DNA of 64,000 bases from Flavihumibacter soli (GCF_010692725.1 NZ_JAAFZB010000096.1:1054001-1118000), one strand, 5' to 3'. Shown: positions 43,925 through 54,090, counted from the stretch's first letter. Program-made: numbers and translations. Notes: generated from the letters alone by a model not told the origin.

Positions 43925-46414
43925 ATGAATAATTGGTTTCAACGCAATGGCATACACCTGGCCATTATCGGAGTATTTATCGCCTTATGCTTCGTTTATT
44001 TCAGTCCGGTTATGCAGGGAAAAGCCTTGCCACAATACGATGTCCTGCAGGCTCAGGCCATGCAGAAAGAGATTATGAAGGTCAAAGCTGAGACCGGCAC
44101 GGCCCCCTTATGGACCAATGCCATGTTCGGCGGGATGCCTGCTTACCAGATATGGGCGCAGTATCCTGGCAACGTTACCACCTATGTCATTTCATTCTTT
44201 AAGACGGTATTCCCCAATCCCGTAGATACCGTACTGTTATATCTCCTGGGTGCTTACCTGTTATTTAGCGTGTTGCGCGTTAAACCATGGCTTGCAGCGG
44301 CGGGCGCTATAGCATTCGCTTTTTCCTCATATAATTTTATCATTATCGAAGCAGGTCACAGCAATAAGGCTATGGCCATCGCTTTCTTCGCACCCATTCT
44401 GGCGGGTATCATTCTTACCTTCAGGAGGCAGTATTTGCTGGGCGCGGCCCTAACCGCTCTGTTCCTGGCAGTTGAGATCCGTACGAATCATATACAGATG
44501 ACTTACTATCTCTTCATCGCGCTTCTTATTTTTATTGGAATAGAACTGTATCATTCGATAAAATCGAAAACGCTGAATGATTTCGGGAAAGCATTTGGTT
44601 ATCTGTTTGCAGCTACCCTGCTTGCGATGGCGGTAAACGCCGGAAACCTCTGGACCACCTACGAATATGGTCAGGAATCTATCAGGGGCAAATCAAATAT
44701 CACCACAGACAACCTCCAGCCAAATAATGGCCTTGATCGGGATTATGCCTATCAATGGAGTCAGGGCGTTGGTGAGAGTATTACCTTCCTCGTTCCTAAC
44801 GCTTATGGCGGCGCTTCAACCCCTCAATTAGATGGGGATTCGGAAGTAGCGAAAACCCTTATCGGGCGGGGTGTACCTGCAGATCAGTCGGCGGCCTTTG
44901 CCAAACAGCTTCCAACCTATTGGGGCGACAAGACCTTTACCTCGGGCCCGTGGTATTTCGGAGCTATCATTTGTTTCCTTTTCATCTTCGGACTCTTTAC
45001 TGTCAGCAGCAGAATGAAATGGTGGATACTGGCCGCGACCCTCCTCAGCCTGTTCCTTTCTTTTGGCAAGCACCTGCCTTTTATTTCGGACTTGTTTTTC
45101 AACTACTTCCCGCTTTACAATAAGTTCCGGGCGGTTGAATCGACCCTGGTTATCGCAGGATTCCTGATACCTGTCCTTGCGATACTGGCAGTGAACGAAG
45201 TTACTTCAGGTAAGAAAACCGCTGCGGAACTTCAGAAAAAACTTTTTTATTCGCTTTATATCACAGGCGGAATATTGCTTCTGATCGTTCTTATACCGAA
45301 TGTTATTTTTGGCTTCAAGGCCTCAAACCACCAGGAGTTTGTTGAGCAATTGATGCAGATCACCGGCGGTGACAGAGGCTTTGCAGAGGCTATCGGCAAC
45401 GCCCTGGTTCAGGATCGCATCAGTCTGGCCAGGATGGACGCTATACGCTCACTTCTATTTGTGCTTCTGGGTGCAGGTATTGTCTGGGCGCTGATAAAAC
45501 AAAAAATTGGTTCCCAGCTTGCATTCATCATACTTGGCGCTGCAATATTATTTGACATGTGGAGCGTTGACAGGCGTTACCTGAACAATGATAAGTTTGT
45601 TGAGAAACGCGTTATGGAGCAGCAATTCCAGGCTCGGGAAGTGGATCAAATGATCCTGCGCGACACAGACCCTAACTACCGCGTTCTCGATTTAACCATC
45701 CCGACCTTTCAAAGTGCCAACGCAACTTTCTTCCATAAGACTGTCGGCGGTTATCATGCGGCAAAATTGAAACGTTTCCAGGAAGTTCTTGATAAACAAT
45801 TCAATAATTCGATTAATGAAGATGTGCTGGATATGCTGAACACCAAGTATGTTATCACAGCAGATCAGAGCGGTCAATCACAGCGGATGGCTACGCGCAG
45901 TACAGCGGCAGGTCATGCGTGGTTCGTTTCCCAGGTTACTTACGTAAAAGATGCGGACCAGGAAATGACAGCGATCAGCAGTTTTGATCCTAAAAAAGAA
46001 GCCTTCGTTAACGATGAATTCAAGTCATTGATCGACCAGAAAAAACTTGGTCAGCCTGCAAATGCATCTATTAAACTTACCAGCTACAATCCCGATCATC
46101 TAACCTATGAGTATACTGCTCCAGTTGATGTTGTCGCGGTCTTTTCAGAGGTTTGGTATGACAAGGGCTGGAATATGTATGTAGACGGCGAATTGAAACC
46201 TCATTTCCGTGCTGATTACATATTACGTGCAGCTCAGCTGCCGGGCGGCAATCATAAGGTTGAATTTAAGTTCGAGCCTAAATCCTATTATACAGGCGAA
46301 ACCATTTCACTAATCGCCTCCATTCTCCTGGTTCTTACCTTAGGCTTTGCGATCTACACCGAGGTTAAAAAGCCCCGCGAGGTAAAGGCAAAAAAAGCAG
46401 TGAAAGCAGCTTAA
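43925..46414 (+). CDS. YfhO-family membrane protein (GT-C-like)
   Basis: The 829-residue protein has about twelve to thirteen membrane helices and a soluble domain near residues 550-790, then a last helix and a lysine-rich tail. The first outward loop has LPQYDVLQAQAMQKE and WTNAMFGGMPAYQIW, typical of YfhO/DUF6044-type GT-C proteins, where acidic residues in this loop would be catalytic. In Firmicutes, YfhO helps glycosylate lipoteichoic acid; Bacteroidetes members are uncharacterised. The gene ends in a strong terminator shared with the convergent glycosyltransferase gene. Confidence 0.87.
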   Translation: MNNWFQRNGIHLAIIGVFIALCFVYFSPVMQGKALPQYDVLQAQAMQKEIMKVKAETGTAPLWTNAMFGGMPAYQIWAQYPGNVTTYVISFFKTVFPNPVDTVLLYLLGAYLLFSVLRVKPWLAAAGAIAFAFSSYNFIIIEAGHSNKAMAIAFFAPILAGIILTFRRQYLLGAALTALFLAVEIRTNHIQMTYYLFIALLIFIGIELYHSIKSKTLNDFGKAFGYLFAATLLAMAVNAGNLWTTYEYGQESIRGKSNITTDNLQPNNGLDRDYAYQWSQGVGESITFLVPNAYGGASTPQLDGDSEVAKTLIGRGVPADQSAAFAKQLPTYWGDKTFTSGPWYFGAIICFLFIFGLFTVSSRMKWWILAATLLSLFLSFGKHLPFISDLFFNYFPLYNKFRAVESTLVIAGFLIPVLAILAVNEVTSGKKTAAELQKKLFYSLYITGGILLLIVLIPNVIFGFKASNHQEFVEQLMQITGGDRGFAEAIGNALVQDRISLARMDAIRSLLFVLLGAGIVWALIKQKIGSQLAFIILGAAILFDMWSVDRRYLNNDKFVEKRVMEQQFQAREVDQMILRDTDPNYRVLDLTIPTFQSANATFFHKTVGGYHAAKLKRFQEVLDKQFNNSINEDVLDMLNTKYVITADQSGQSQRMATRSTAAGHAWFVSQVTYVKDADQEMTAISSFDPKKEAFVNDEFKSLIDQKKLGQPANASIKLTSYNPDHLTYEYTAPVDVVAVFSEVWYDKGWNMYVDGELKPHFRADYILRAAQLPGGNHKVEFKFEPKSYYTGETISLIASILLVLTLGFAIYTEVKKPREVKAKKAVKAA

Positions 46415-46431
46415 TACTGCACCTTCAGCAA

Positions 46432-46473
46432 ACAAATAACCCCGCCGATCTTTAGATCAGCGGGGTTATTTGT
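46432..46473. terminator. Bidirectional intrinsic terminator
   Basis: ACAAATAACCCCGCCGATC (46432-46450) pairs with GATCAGCGGGGTTATTTGT (46455-46473) with a single mismatch and a four-base loop. The arms start with A/T runs on both sides, so it can end the yfhO-like gene on the plus strand and the glycosyltransferase pair on the minus strand. Confidence 0.92.
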
Positions 46474-46531
46474 TATATGGAATTTCATTCACGGGCATAT
46501 CATAAACCCTTAAATCCCAGAACCCAGCCCC

Positions 46532-47287
46532 CTAATCGTTTGTTCTACCGTGTTTCAGGTAATAAAATGCCAGCTTAAGGGCAATTACCGCATGGTTCAG
46601 AATATTAGGGACAAGTCCATAGTGTCTGGTAAAAATATTGAATCGCTCTTTCAGGCTCTGCATATGCTTTGCCTTCGACATACCCCCAACCAGATACTTC
46701 GCTACATACATATTTGTATTCACAATGATTACAGCTTTCTTCGCTGCCTTGATGATCCAGTCGATATCTGCGCTTAAATGGTAGCGGCTGTCAAACGGAT
46801 CCGTTAAGTCGCGCCTGATATAGATTGCCTGGTGACTGACGCTCATTCCCTGTTGAAAGCTTTTCCAGGTAAAAGTATTCGGTGCCTTGTGTCTGCGCTG
46901 CCCAATGCTTTTCCATTCCTGGTCAAACATTTCCGTTTCGCCGTAATAGATATCTGCGTCTGGTGCCGAGTCGAAAACACGGCTCACCGTATCCTGCGCA
47001 TAGATCTCATCCCCGGAATTCATAAACAGCACATAATCTCCTGTTGCCAGGGCCAGGCCTTTATTCATCGCATCGTAGATCCCTCCATCGGGTTCCGAAA
47101 TAAAAGAGGAAAGCTGATGCCGGTATTTTTCGACAACCTGAACTGTCCCGTCCGTCGATTCTCCGTCAATAATGATATATTCTATGTCAGGATATTTTTG
47201 GTTTAAAACCGACAGCATCGTCCGTTCAATGTCCCGGACATTATTATAGACGATAGTTATAACTGAGAGCTTAGGCTGGAACATCAT
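46532..47287 (-). CDS. Glycosyltransferase family 2
   Basis: The 251-residue protein has a GT2 domain: LSVITIVYNNVRDIERTMLS at the start, IDGESTDGTVQ for nucleotide binding and FMNSGDEIYA as the DxD-like metal site. It lacks membrane helices. The pattern resembles colanic-acid WcaA/WcaE-type transferases. It overlaps the upstream GT4 gene by 17 bp, so both probably act on the same glycan. Sugar and acceptor unknown. Confidence 0.9.
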   Translation of the reverse strand: MMFQPKLSVITIVYNNVRDIERTMLSVLNQKYPDIEYIIIDGESTDGTVQVVEKYRHQLSSFISEPDGGIYDAMNKGLALATGDYVLFMNSGDEIYAQDTVSRVFDSAPDADIYYGETEMFDQEWKSIGQRRHKAPNTFTWKSFQQGMSVSHQAIYIRRDLTDPFDSRYHLSADIDWIIKAAKKAVIIVNTNMYVAKYLVGGMSKAKHMQSLKERFNIFTRHYGLVPNILNHAVIALKLAFYYLKHGRTND

Positions 47288-48539
47288 TTTTGAGCAGGGA
47301 ATTATAAAGCCTGATATGCTGCGCAGCGATTACCGGTTCTGAAAATCTGTCCATAACAGTCTGCCGCGAGTTCCTGTTAATCGTCTCCCTGTCCTTACTT
47401 CTGTATAACCAATAGATACCCTTCGCCAGATCCTCAGACGACTTGTACTCCGCCAGGTATCCATTATACAGGTGATCCACCATATCGGGGATCCCGCCTG
47501 TTTTAAAGCCCGCTACGGGAGTTCCGCAGGCCAGGCTTTCCATAACGGTATAGGGAAGATTATCTTCCAGTGAAGGCGCCAGGAAGACGTCGGCAGCACT
47601 GTAGCATTCAGCCAGATCGCTTTCATTATCGATCCTGCCGAGGAAAGTCGTTTTTACAGGAAATTCAGGCACGTTCTCCCTGTCGCGGTTACCAAAAACA
47701 ATCAATTCGATGTCGCCGGCAGGAATCTCTCCAGAGATTATCTCCAGTGCTTCCAGCAAATAAGACGTTCCCTTATGCAGATCATTCCGTGATGGCATAA
47801 AACCGCTTAACATGATAAACTTATCTTTCGAAATACCCAGCGCCTCCCTGGCCTGTGTCTTATCGATCGGCCGAAAAGTGTTCGTATTGACACTGTTGGG
47901 TAGCTGATGTATCGTTCTGTCGCCTAATAGCTTACTGCGCTTTACCGAATTGGCCATCCAGACGCTGGGGGCAATTATCTCGAACTCTAAACGCGAATAT
48001 GCCTTTTGCTTTTGCTTCCAGATCCGATGAGACCAATCGTCAGGGGCCGATCTCTTTAGCAGTGGGCAGTTCCCGCATTCGTTCTCAAAATGATTGCATG
48101 CGTATCGCACGTGACATCCGCCGGTGAAAGCGTTACTGTCATGGAAGGTCCATACTATCGGCTTATTTAAGCTCTTCAACTTTGCCAGGTCTGCCGGTCT
48201 CAGAAAACCGTGGTTGATCCAATGAATATGAAGCAGATCCGCGTTGAGTATTGCCGGATGATCCGAAATATCCGTTCCCCAAAACGGAAATGAAAAAGGG
48301 GTCTTCAAGGGCTTAAGTAACAATTTCGCCATAATCCGCTCGAGGATGATACCGGCAGCTGTGATCCCCCGGCGTACGAACGAGCCTGATATGGTATTCC
48401 CTGAATTATGTTTATCAAACGAAAAGTTAACCCACAATTGTGAATCGACACCTTCCTGCTGTAAAGCGTGATTCAAGCGGCCGGCAGCTTTGCCTGCCCC
48501 GCCGTTATCCCTGTACGTATTTAAGTGTAGTACTTTCAA
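47271..48539 (-). CDS. Glycosyltransferase family 4
   Basis: The 422-residue protein starts at TTG 48539; there is no in-frame ATG nearby. The N-terminal half has VLHLNTYRDNGGAGKAA and a cysteine-rich patch (FTGGCHVRYACNHFENECGN, then CPLL) known from WcaC-like transferases. The C-terminal half has LSGFMPSRNDLHKG and the GT-B signature APSLEDNLPYTVMESLACGT. It transfers a sugar from a nucleotide donor with retention. It probably works with the GT2 gene it overlaps by 17 bp. Confidence 0.88.
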   Translation of the reverse strand: MKVLHLNTYRDNGGAGKAAGRLNHALQQEGVDSQLWVNFSFDKHNSGNTISGSFVRRGITAAGIILERIMAKLLLKPLKTPFSFPFWGTDISDHPAILNADLLHIHWINHGFLRPADLAKLKSLNKPIVWTFHDSNAFTGGCHVRYACNHFENECGNCPLLKRSAPDDWSHRIWKQKQKAYSRLEFEIIAPSVWMANSVKRSKLLGDRTIHQLPNSVNTNTFRPIDKTQAREALGISKDKFIMLSGFMPSRNDLHKGTSYLLEALEIISGEIPAGDIELIVFGNRDRENVPEFPVKTTFLGRIDNESDLAECYSAADVFLAPSLEDNLPYTVMESLACGTPVAGFKTGGIPDMVDHLYNGYLAEYKSSEDLAKGIYWLYRSKDRETINRNSRQTVMDRFSEPVIAAQHIRLYNSLLKNDVPA

Positions 48540-48609
48540 TGGCGCTAAAATACATTATTTTAAAATTGATAGGCCGTTCTGTATTTTAACGCTTTAAATC
48601 TAAACTTAA

Positions 48610-51600
48610 ATGAAAACTTTTTATAGTACTCTGCTTGTGCTTGCCGCAACTGCGTCTTCAGCACAGCAGTCTCCTCACTTTGCCTCTTACCCGGCTTTGA
48701 GTCCGGACGGGAAGACTGTCGTCTTCAGTTACGAAGGCGATCTCTGGAAAGCCAATCCCGACCAGAACAATGCTGTACGCCTCACCGCAATGCAGGGTGA
48801 TGAAACAAACGCCAAAATTTCGCCTGACGGGAAATGGCTTGCTTTCTCTTCTAACCAGTTCGGGAACAATGACGTTTACCTGATGCCTTTAGCAGGCGGA
48901 GATGTAAAGCAGCTGACATTCCATGACGGCAATGATGAAGTGGATTCCTGGGCATGGGATTCGAAACACATCTACTTTACTTCCGGGAGATATAATAACT
49001 ACGCCGGCTACTCTATAACAATAGCCGGTGGTACGCCAAAGCGACTTTTTGGCAATTATTTCAATACCGTGCATAATATTGCCGAACATCCGAAGACCGG
49101 CGAAATATTCTTCAATGATACCTGGGAGAGCAAGAACTTCGCGCAGCGTAAACGCTATAAGGGCGCTTATAATCCCGACATCCAGTCGTACAACCCGAAA
49201 ACCGGTAAGTACACACAATACACCGATTATGACGGAAAGGATTTCTGGGCAACGATAGACCGCAATGGCAATGTCTACTTTGTTTCTGATGAAGCCAATG
49301 ATGAGTATAACCTGTATACCATGCAGAATGGCAAGAAGACACAGCTAACTAACTATAAAACTTCCATTAAACGACCTTCCGTTAGTGCGAACGGCGAGAA
49401 GGTGGCGTTCGAACGGGACTACCAGGTATTCATCTATGACGTTGCTTCTAAAAAGACAGAACCTCTGCAGCTAAATATCTTCCGGAATAATATTTTAAGC
49501 AAGGAGCAGGACTTCGATATTAAGAACCTGATCGAAAGTTTCGACGTTTCTCCCGATGGCAGAAAACTGGCTTTTATTTCCCGGGGCGAGATCTTTGTTT
49601 CAGACATCGATGGCAAGTTCATCCGCAAGCTTGAAAAACCTGAGGAACGGGCCCTTGAAGTAAAATGGCTGAAAGACAACCGAAGTTTGTTGTTTAACCA
49701 GACCAGCAAGGGATTCCAAAACCTGTATACCATCGCCGCAGACGGATCAGGCAACCTTAGACAGCTGACCGATGATGCAAGAAACAACAGGAGCATTACC
49801 CTCAATTCAGACCGCAGCATGGCGGTATATCTAAGCGGCCGGGATGAAGTGCGCACCGTGAACCTGGCAGACTTTAAAAGTAAGACCATCGTTAAAGATG
49901 AGATCTGGGGCTTTCAAAACTCAGCACCATATATATCCCCCGATAAAGAACACGTTTTGTTTACAGCTATCCGGAATTTCGAACAGGACATCCTGGTGCA
50001 CAACCTGAAAACAGGAAAAACCGTTAACCTTACCAACACCGGTGTTACCGAGACCGATCCTTACTGGTCTCCCGATGGTAAGTATATCTATTTCGCATCC
50101 AGCCGGACGAAACCTGCCTATCCTTACGGCCTCCAGGATCCGCGCCTTTACCGGGTAGCCCTCGAAAATATGGATGCCCCCTACCGCATGAACAAGTTCG
50201 ACGAGTTGTTCAAACCGGAGGAGAAAAAGGAAGAACCAAAAACCGCCGATAAAAAAGGAGCGGCTAAGCCTGAGGAAAAGCCGGCTAAGCCAGTCACTAT
50301 CGATGCCGAAGGATTTATGAAGCGTGTTGAAATGGTAGGGCCTTCATTCGGCAGCCAGTATGGGCCTTCGGTTTTCCAAAAGAACGATAAAACCTACATC
50401 TATTACGCGACCAATCACGACCAGGGTAAGAACGCGATCTATCGGACCATAATGGAGCCTTTCGAGAATTCAAAAACCGAAAAAGTGAGCGATGCCGGGG
50501 GATTTGAAATCGTTGATAACAACGGTAAGGTTTATATGCTTATCTCAGGTGCCATTAATAAATATAACGCCGAAACCAATAAGCTCGACAAACTGGACAT
50601 GAGTTACAAATTCAGACGCAACCTGTCAGCAGAGTTCAACCAGATGTTTTACGAAACATGGGCCAACCTGGATGAAAATTTCTATGATGAAAAGATGCAT
50701 GGCCTCGACTGGAAGAAAGTTGCTGAACAATACAGTGCTTATCTGCCCTATGTAAATACCCGCGGTGATTTGAGGATCCTGCTAAACGACATGCTCGGCG
50801 AATTAAACTCCTCGCATCTTGGATTCACTTCTTTCGGAAGCGAGGAGCAGCCCCGGCTGACATACCGGACCATGGAGACCGGAATTATCTTCGACGAAGA
50901 AAATCCCTACCTGGTTGACCATGTCGTTAAAGCCAGCAACGCTGACCGGAAAGATATTGATATCCGCAAAGGCGACCGGCTTATTAAGGTTAACGGCGAG
51001 GAAGTCAATAAGGATCAGGACAGGAATTACTACTTTACAAAGCCCTCGCTGGATGCCGAAATGAGCCTGACCTTCGAACGGTCCGGCAAAAACATCGACG
51101 TTAAATTTCATCCTCAATCCTCGTCGCAATTGCGCGGTAACCTGTATGACGACTGGATAGAAACGAATCAGAAACGCGTTGACACAAAAAGCGATAATCG
51201 TATTGCTTACGTGTATATGAAAAACATGGGTACCAGTGAACTTGAAAGCTTTCTCATCGATATGGTCTCCGAAGCCTCTCAAAAAGATGCCCTTATCCTG
51301 GATCTGCGCTATAATACCGGGGGCAACGTTCATGACGCGGTACTGAACTTTCTTTCACAGCGGCCTTACCTGCAATGGAAATACCGCGGCGGGGCCATCA
51401 CTCCCCAGCCTAATTTCGGGCCTGCTGCCAAGCCAATTGTGCTTCTTATCAACGAGCAATCCTTAAGCGATGCCGAAATGACCGCTACAGGATTTAAAGC
51501 CTTAAAACTGGGAAAAGTGATCGGAACCGAAACCTACCGGTGGATCATTTTCACCTCCGGTAAGGGTCTCGTTGACGGCTCGTTCTACCGTTTACCTTCA

Positions 51601-51750
51601 TGGGGATGTTATACCCTTGATGGAAAGAACATTGAGAAGGAAGGCGTTAAACCCGATATTTATGTCAAGAATACTTTCAAAGACCGGCTTGAAGGCAAAG
51701 ACCCCCAGCTTGACCGGGCAGTTGATGAGATACTCAAAGAATTAAAATAA
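48610..51750 (+). CDS. Tricorn-like S41 peptidase, exported
   Basis: The 1046-residue protein has a short signal peptide (about 19 residues ending in SSAQ). Two beta-propeller parts rich in TolB/PD40 repeats follow (LSPDGKTVVFSYEGDLW, ISPDGKWLAFSSNQ, WSPDGKYIYFASSR). A linker rich in lysine, glutamate and proline lies near 540-580. A PDZ region and a C-terminal S41 peptidase domain complete it. The active-site residues line up with archaeal tricorn: S735/H736 in NSSHLGF, S953 in NEQSLSDAE, and a glutamate at 1009 or 1011. The GT-GG segment common in C-terminal processing peptidases is replaced by GTETYRW. It is probably a periplasmic peptide-degrading enzyme. Stand-alone gene with its own terminator. 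Confidence 0.92.
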   Translation: MKTFYSTLLVLAATASSAQQSPHFASYPALSPDGKTVVFSYEGDLWKANPDQNNAVRLTAMQGDETNAKISPDGKWLAFSSNQFGNNDVYLMPLAGGDVKQLTFHDGNDEVDSWAWDSKHIYFTSGRYNNYAGYSITIAGGTPKRLFGNYFNTVHNIAEHPKTGEIFFNDTWESKNFAQRKRYKGAYNPDIQSYNPKTGKYTQYTDYDGKDFWATIDRNGNVYFVSDEANDEYNLYTMQNGKKTQLTNYKTSIKRPSVSANGEKVAFERDYQVFIYDVASKKTEPLQLNIFRNNILSKEQDFDIKNLIESFDVSPDGRKLAFISRGEIFVSDIDGKFIRKLEKPEERALEVKWLKDNRSLLFNQTSKGFQNLYTIAADGSGNLRQLTDDARNNRSITLNSDRSMAVYLSGRDEVRTVNLADFKSKTIVKDEIWGFQNSAPYISPDKEHVLFTAIRNFEQDILVHNLKTGKTVNLTNTGVTETDPYWSPDGKYIYFASSRTKPAYPYGLQDPRLYRVALENMDAPYRMNKFDELFKPEEKKEEPKTADKKGAAKPEEKPAKPVTIDAEGFMKRVEMVGPSFGSQYGPSVFQKNDKTYIYYATNHDQGKNAIYRTIMEPFENSKTEKVSDAGGFEIVDNNGKVYMLISGAINKYNAETNKLDKLDMSYKFRRNLSAEFNQMFYETWANLDENFYDEKMHGLDWKKVAEQYSAYLPYVNTRGDLRILLNDMLGELNSSHLGFTSFGSEEQPRLTYRTMETGIIFDEENPYLVDHVVKASNADRKDIDIRKGDRLIKVNGEEVNKDQDRNYYFTKPSLDAEMSLTFERSGKNIDVKFHPQSSSQLRGNLYDDWIETNQKRVDTKSDNRIAYVYMKNMGTSELESFLIDMVSEASQKDALILDLRYNTGGNVHDAVLNFLSQRPYLQWKYRGGAITPQPNFGPAAKPIVLLINEQSLSDAEMTATGFKALKLGKVIGTETYRWIIFTSGKGLVDGSFYRLPSWGCYTLDGKNIEKEGVKPDIYVKNTFKDRLEGKDPQLDRAVDEILKELK

Positions 51751-51754
51751 TCCG

Positions 51755-51783
51755 GAAGGCTCGCTAAGCGGGCCTTCTTTATT
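51755..51783 (+). terminator. Intrinsic terminator after the tricorn-like gene
   Basis: GAAGGCTCGC (51755-51764) pairs with GCGGGCCTTC (51768-51777) around TAA, with one G-U-type pair, followed by TTTATT. It lies directly after the stop codon and 14 bp before the next gene. Confidence 0.85.
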
Positions 51784-51796
51784 ACTTTTGGATCAC

Positions 51797-52546
51797 ATGT
51801 CAAACCTGTTAACCGACCGCAGTTTCTGGACCCGCTACTGGGAATCGAAATCCGACCTAGCTTTCCAAGTTCCCCGCGACTACCTTTTTCACCAACAGCT
51901 GGAAGATATTGTCAGGCGTGAAAATATTCAGGCCGCTATTGAGCTTGGTGGCTTCCCGGGTTATTACACCATTTTTCTGAAAAAATATTTCGGTGTTGAA
52001 AGCACCCTGTTTGATTACTTCGTTCATCCGGAGATCCTTCATTCCGTTCTGGATAAAAATGGCCTGTCAGAAAAAGATATCAGCATTATCGAGTCCGACC
52101 TGTTTGAATATGAACCGGAAAAGCAATATGACCTGGTATTAAGCTGCGGACTGATCGAGCACTTTGAAGATACCCGGGACATCATTGCCCGTCATCTCAG
52201 GTTTCTGAAGCCAGGCGGGACACTGTTTATTACGCTGCCAAACTTCCGAAGCGTGAACGGCTGGGTACAAAAGACCTTCGATAAGGAAAATTACCTGAAG
52301 CATAATATCAATTGTATGGACCCGGTGCTTTTGGAGGGCATTCTGAAAGACCTCAACCTGGAGGTCAGAAAAGCCGGTTACTGGGGACGATACAGCGTAT
52401 GGCTGGAGAACAAAAAGGAAAAATCAGCTTTAGTCAAAGCCTTTATAAAAACCATCTGGCTTGCCGGGAAGATCGCGACTAAGATCATCCCTGTTGAGTC
52501 AGGATCATTATCTCCCTATATCGTGCTGGAGGCTAAGAAAAAGTAA
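51797..52546 (+). CDS. Class I SAM-dependent methyltransferase
   Basis: I take ATG 51797 (MSNLLTDRSFWTRYWESKSD) as the start, giving 249 residues; a TTG three codons earlier is the alternative. The SAM site is in AIELGGFPGYYTIFL, followed by YDLVLSCGLIEHFED and LRFLKPGGTLFITLPN, all typical of Methyltransf_11/12. The substrate is unknown. WTRYWE and neighbouring glycan genes suggest a sugar or lipid. It shares one base with the start of the rhomboid gene. Confidence 0.88.
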   Translation: MSNLLTDRSFWTRYWESKSDLAFQVPRDYLFHQQLEDIVRRENIQAAIELGGFPGYYTIFLKKYFGVESTLFDYFVHPEILHSVLDKNGLSEKDISIIESDLFEYEPEKQYDLVLSCGLIEHFEDTRDIIARHLRFLKPGGTLFITLPNFRSVNGWVQKTFDKENYLKHNINCMDPVLLEGILKDLNLEVRKAGYWGRYSVWLENKKEKSALVKAFIKTIWLAGKIATKIIPVESGSLSPYIVLEAKKK

Positions 52547-54090
52547 TGCCCTGGCGCTGGGGATACTCGCCCAAAACAGAGAAATACATTCCGCTGGCAG
52601 ATTTCCCGGCTGACCGTTACCTGGTTGTAGCACTCAAGGTGATTGAAAACCTGGGCTGGAGCCTGAGCCATGTATCTGAATCAGGGATCATCGCTTATAC
52701 TAGTCTATCATGGCAGTCCTACAGCGAAGAAGTTTCCATACGCATTAGTGCTAATTTTGCCATTGTTAAAAGCGAGTGTGTTGGTATTCAGATGCTCTTT
52801 AACGACTACGGCAAGAATGAGCTGAATCTCCAAAAATTCTTTGACGAGTTTGAATATGCGGAATTCCACTTGAAGGACAGCTGGGACGAAAATCTTAAAA
52901 ACTTAACTCTTCGCACTTCAGAGAACGATGACAGCTACTTCAACCGTGCGCCACTGGCTGCAAAAGAAAAAATAAAGAATGTTCTTTACCTTTTCTATCC
53001 CCGCAAGGGATACCTCCTTACGCCGATAATTGTTAGCCTGAATATTCTGTATTGGCTTATCTCCTTTGCACTCCTGGGTTTTCGAGCTATCCCATTCGCC
53101 CATACCGGAGTCCCGGCCAGTTTCTATAACGACTTCCTGAATATTATCGGGGCTAACAACCGGTACCTGGCTCTATCAGGAGAATACTGGAGGTTATTTA
53201 CCGCAATCTTTATTCATATCACGATCAGTCACTTATTCTCCAACATGTACGCATTGGTTTATATAGGCCTGATGACAGAGAATAAGATCGGAAGCAGGCG
53301 CTTTCTTGCCATTTATATCCTTTCAGGACTGGCGGGCAGTGCAAACAGCCTGCTGTTTCATCCTTCAGGATACATGATAGGTGCGTCAGGGGCTATCATG
53401 GGCATGTTCGGAGCTTTCCTTGCCCTTCTATTAAGTTCAGGTTTTGAAAAGCATGCGCGGAAGGCCATGTTTATCAGTACTGCCTTAGTAATCGCCCTGA
53501 TGTTGCTGAACGGATTTTCGAAAACCGGCGTTGACAACGCAGCTCACATCGGCGGATTAATCTCTGGTTTTGTTATCGGCGTTATCTGCCAATATGAGCT
53601 GAATAGAAACAGTCGCTCACTAACTTATAAAGCCTATAGTCTGGCAGGACTTCTTTCGGCCGTTTACATCGCGGGCATACTCTACCTCACTCCAAACTAC
53701 GAAGTAGAAAAATTTGAAGCTCTTGTAGCGAAGTACGTCGAAAATGAGTTCAGTACCAATTCGGCTTTTAACTATACCTACGGAACTACAAAAAAAGAAA
53801 AACTCCGTCAGCTGCAAAAAGAAGGCGTCAATGTCTGGAAGAGCAATGTCGATATCTCGGCTAAAATGCGACGGCTGTACCTGCCTGCAGATGCAAAGAG
53901 AAAAGCTATCCGGCTGGAAAAGATTGCCAGGCTTCAGCATCAAAGCATGATCTATCTCTACAGGGAAGCAGATGAAGAAACAACGAAATACCGCGGCGAG
54001 ATAAACCGCATCACAAAAAAAATGAATGAGGTATTGAAAGCCGGGAACGATGATTTGCCTGAGGGGGACAGCTATTTCTTAAACTTCTGA
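52546..54090 (+). CDS. Rhomboid-family intramembrane serine protease
   Basis: The 514-residue protein has a soluble N-terminal region of about 155 residues and six to seven membrane helices between 158 and 380. A charged C-terminal region of about 130 residues with coiled-coil character follows. The rhomboid residues are present: HITISHLFSN (H224, H229, N233), catalytic S281 in GASGAIMG and H334 in AAHIGGLISG. The N-terminal and C-terminal extensions are larger than in basic rhomboids. Substrates unknown. It shares one base with the methyltransferase gene and overlaps the convergent glycosyltransferase gene by 19 bp. Confidence 0.92.
   Translation: MPWRWGYSPKTEKYIPLADFPADRYLVVALKVIENLGWSLSHVSESGIIAYTSLSWQSYSEEVSIRISANFAIVKSECVGIQMLFNDYGKNELNLQKFFDEFEYAEFHLKDSWDENLKNLTLRTSENDDSYFNRAPLAAKEKIKNVLYLFYPRKGYLLTPIIVSLNILYWLISFALLGFRAIPFAHTGVPASFYNDFLNIIGANNRYLALSGEYWRLFTAIFIHITISHLFSNMYALVYIGLMTENKIGSRRFLAIYILSGLAGSANSLLFHPSGYMIGASGAIMGMFGAFLALLLSSGFEKHARKAMFISTALVIALMLLNGFSKTGVDNAAHIGGLISGFVIGVICQYELNRNSRSLTYKAYSLAGLLSAVYIAGILYLTPNYEVEKFEALVAKYVENEFSTNSAFNYTYGTTKKEKLRQLQKEGVNVWKSNVDISAKMRRLYLPADAKRKAIRLEKIARLQHQSMIYLYREADEETTKYRGEINRITKKMNEVLKAGNDDLPEGDSYFLNF

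Noticed and set aside
50803-51333. Minus-strand frame of 176 codons inside the tricorn-like gene
   Set aside because: Antisense to the peptidase domain, whose catalytic residues show the plus frame is the real one.
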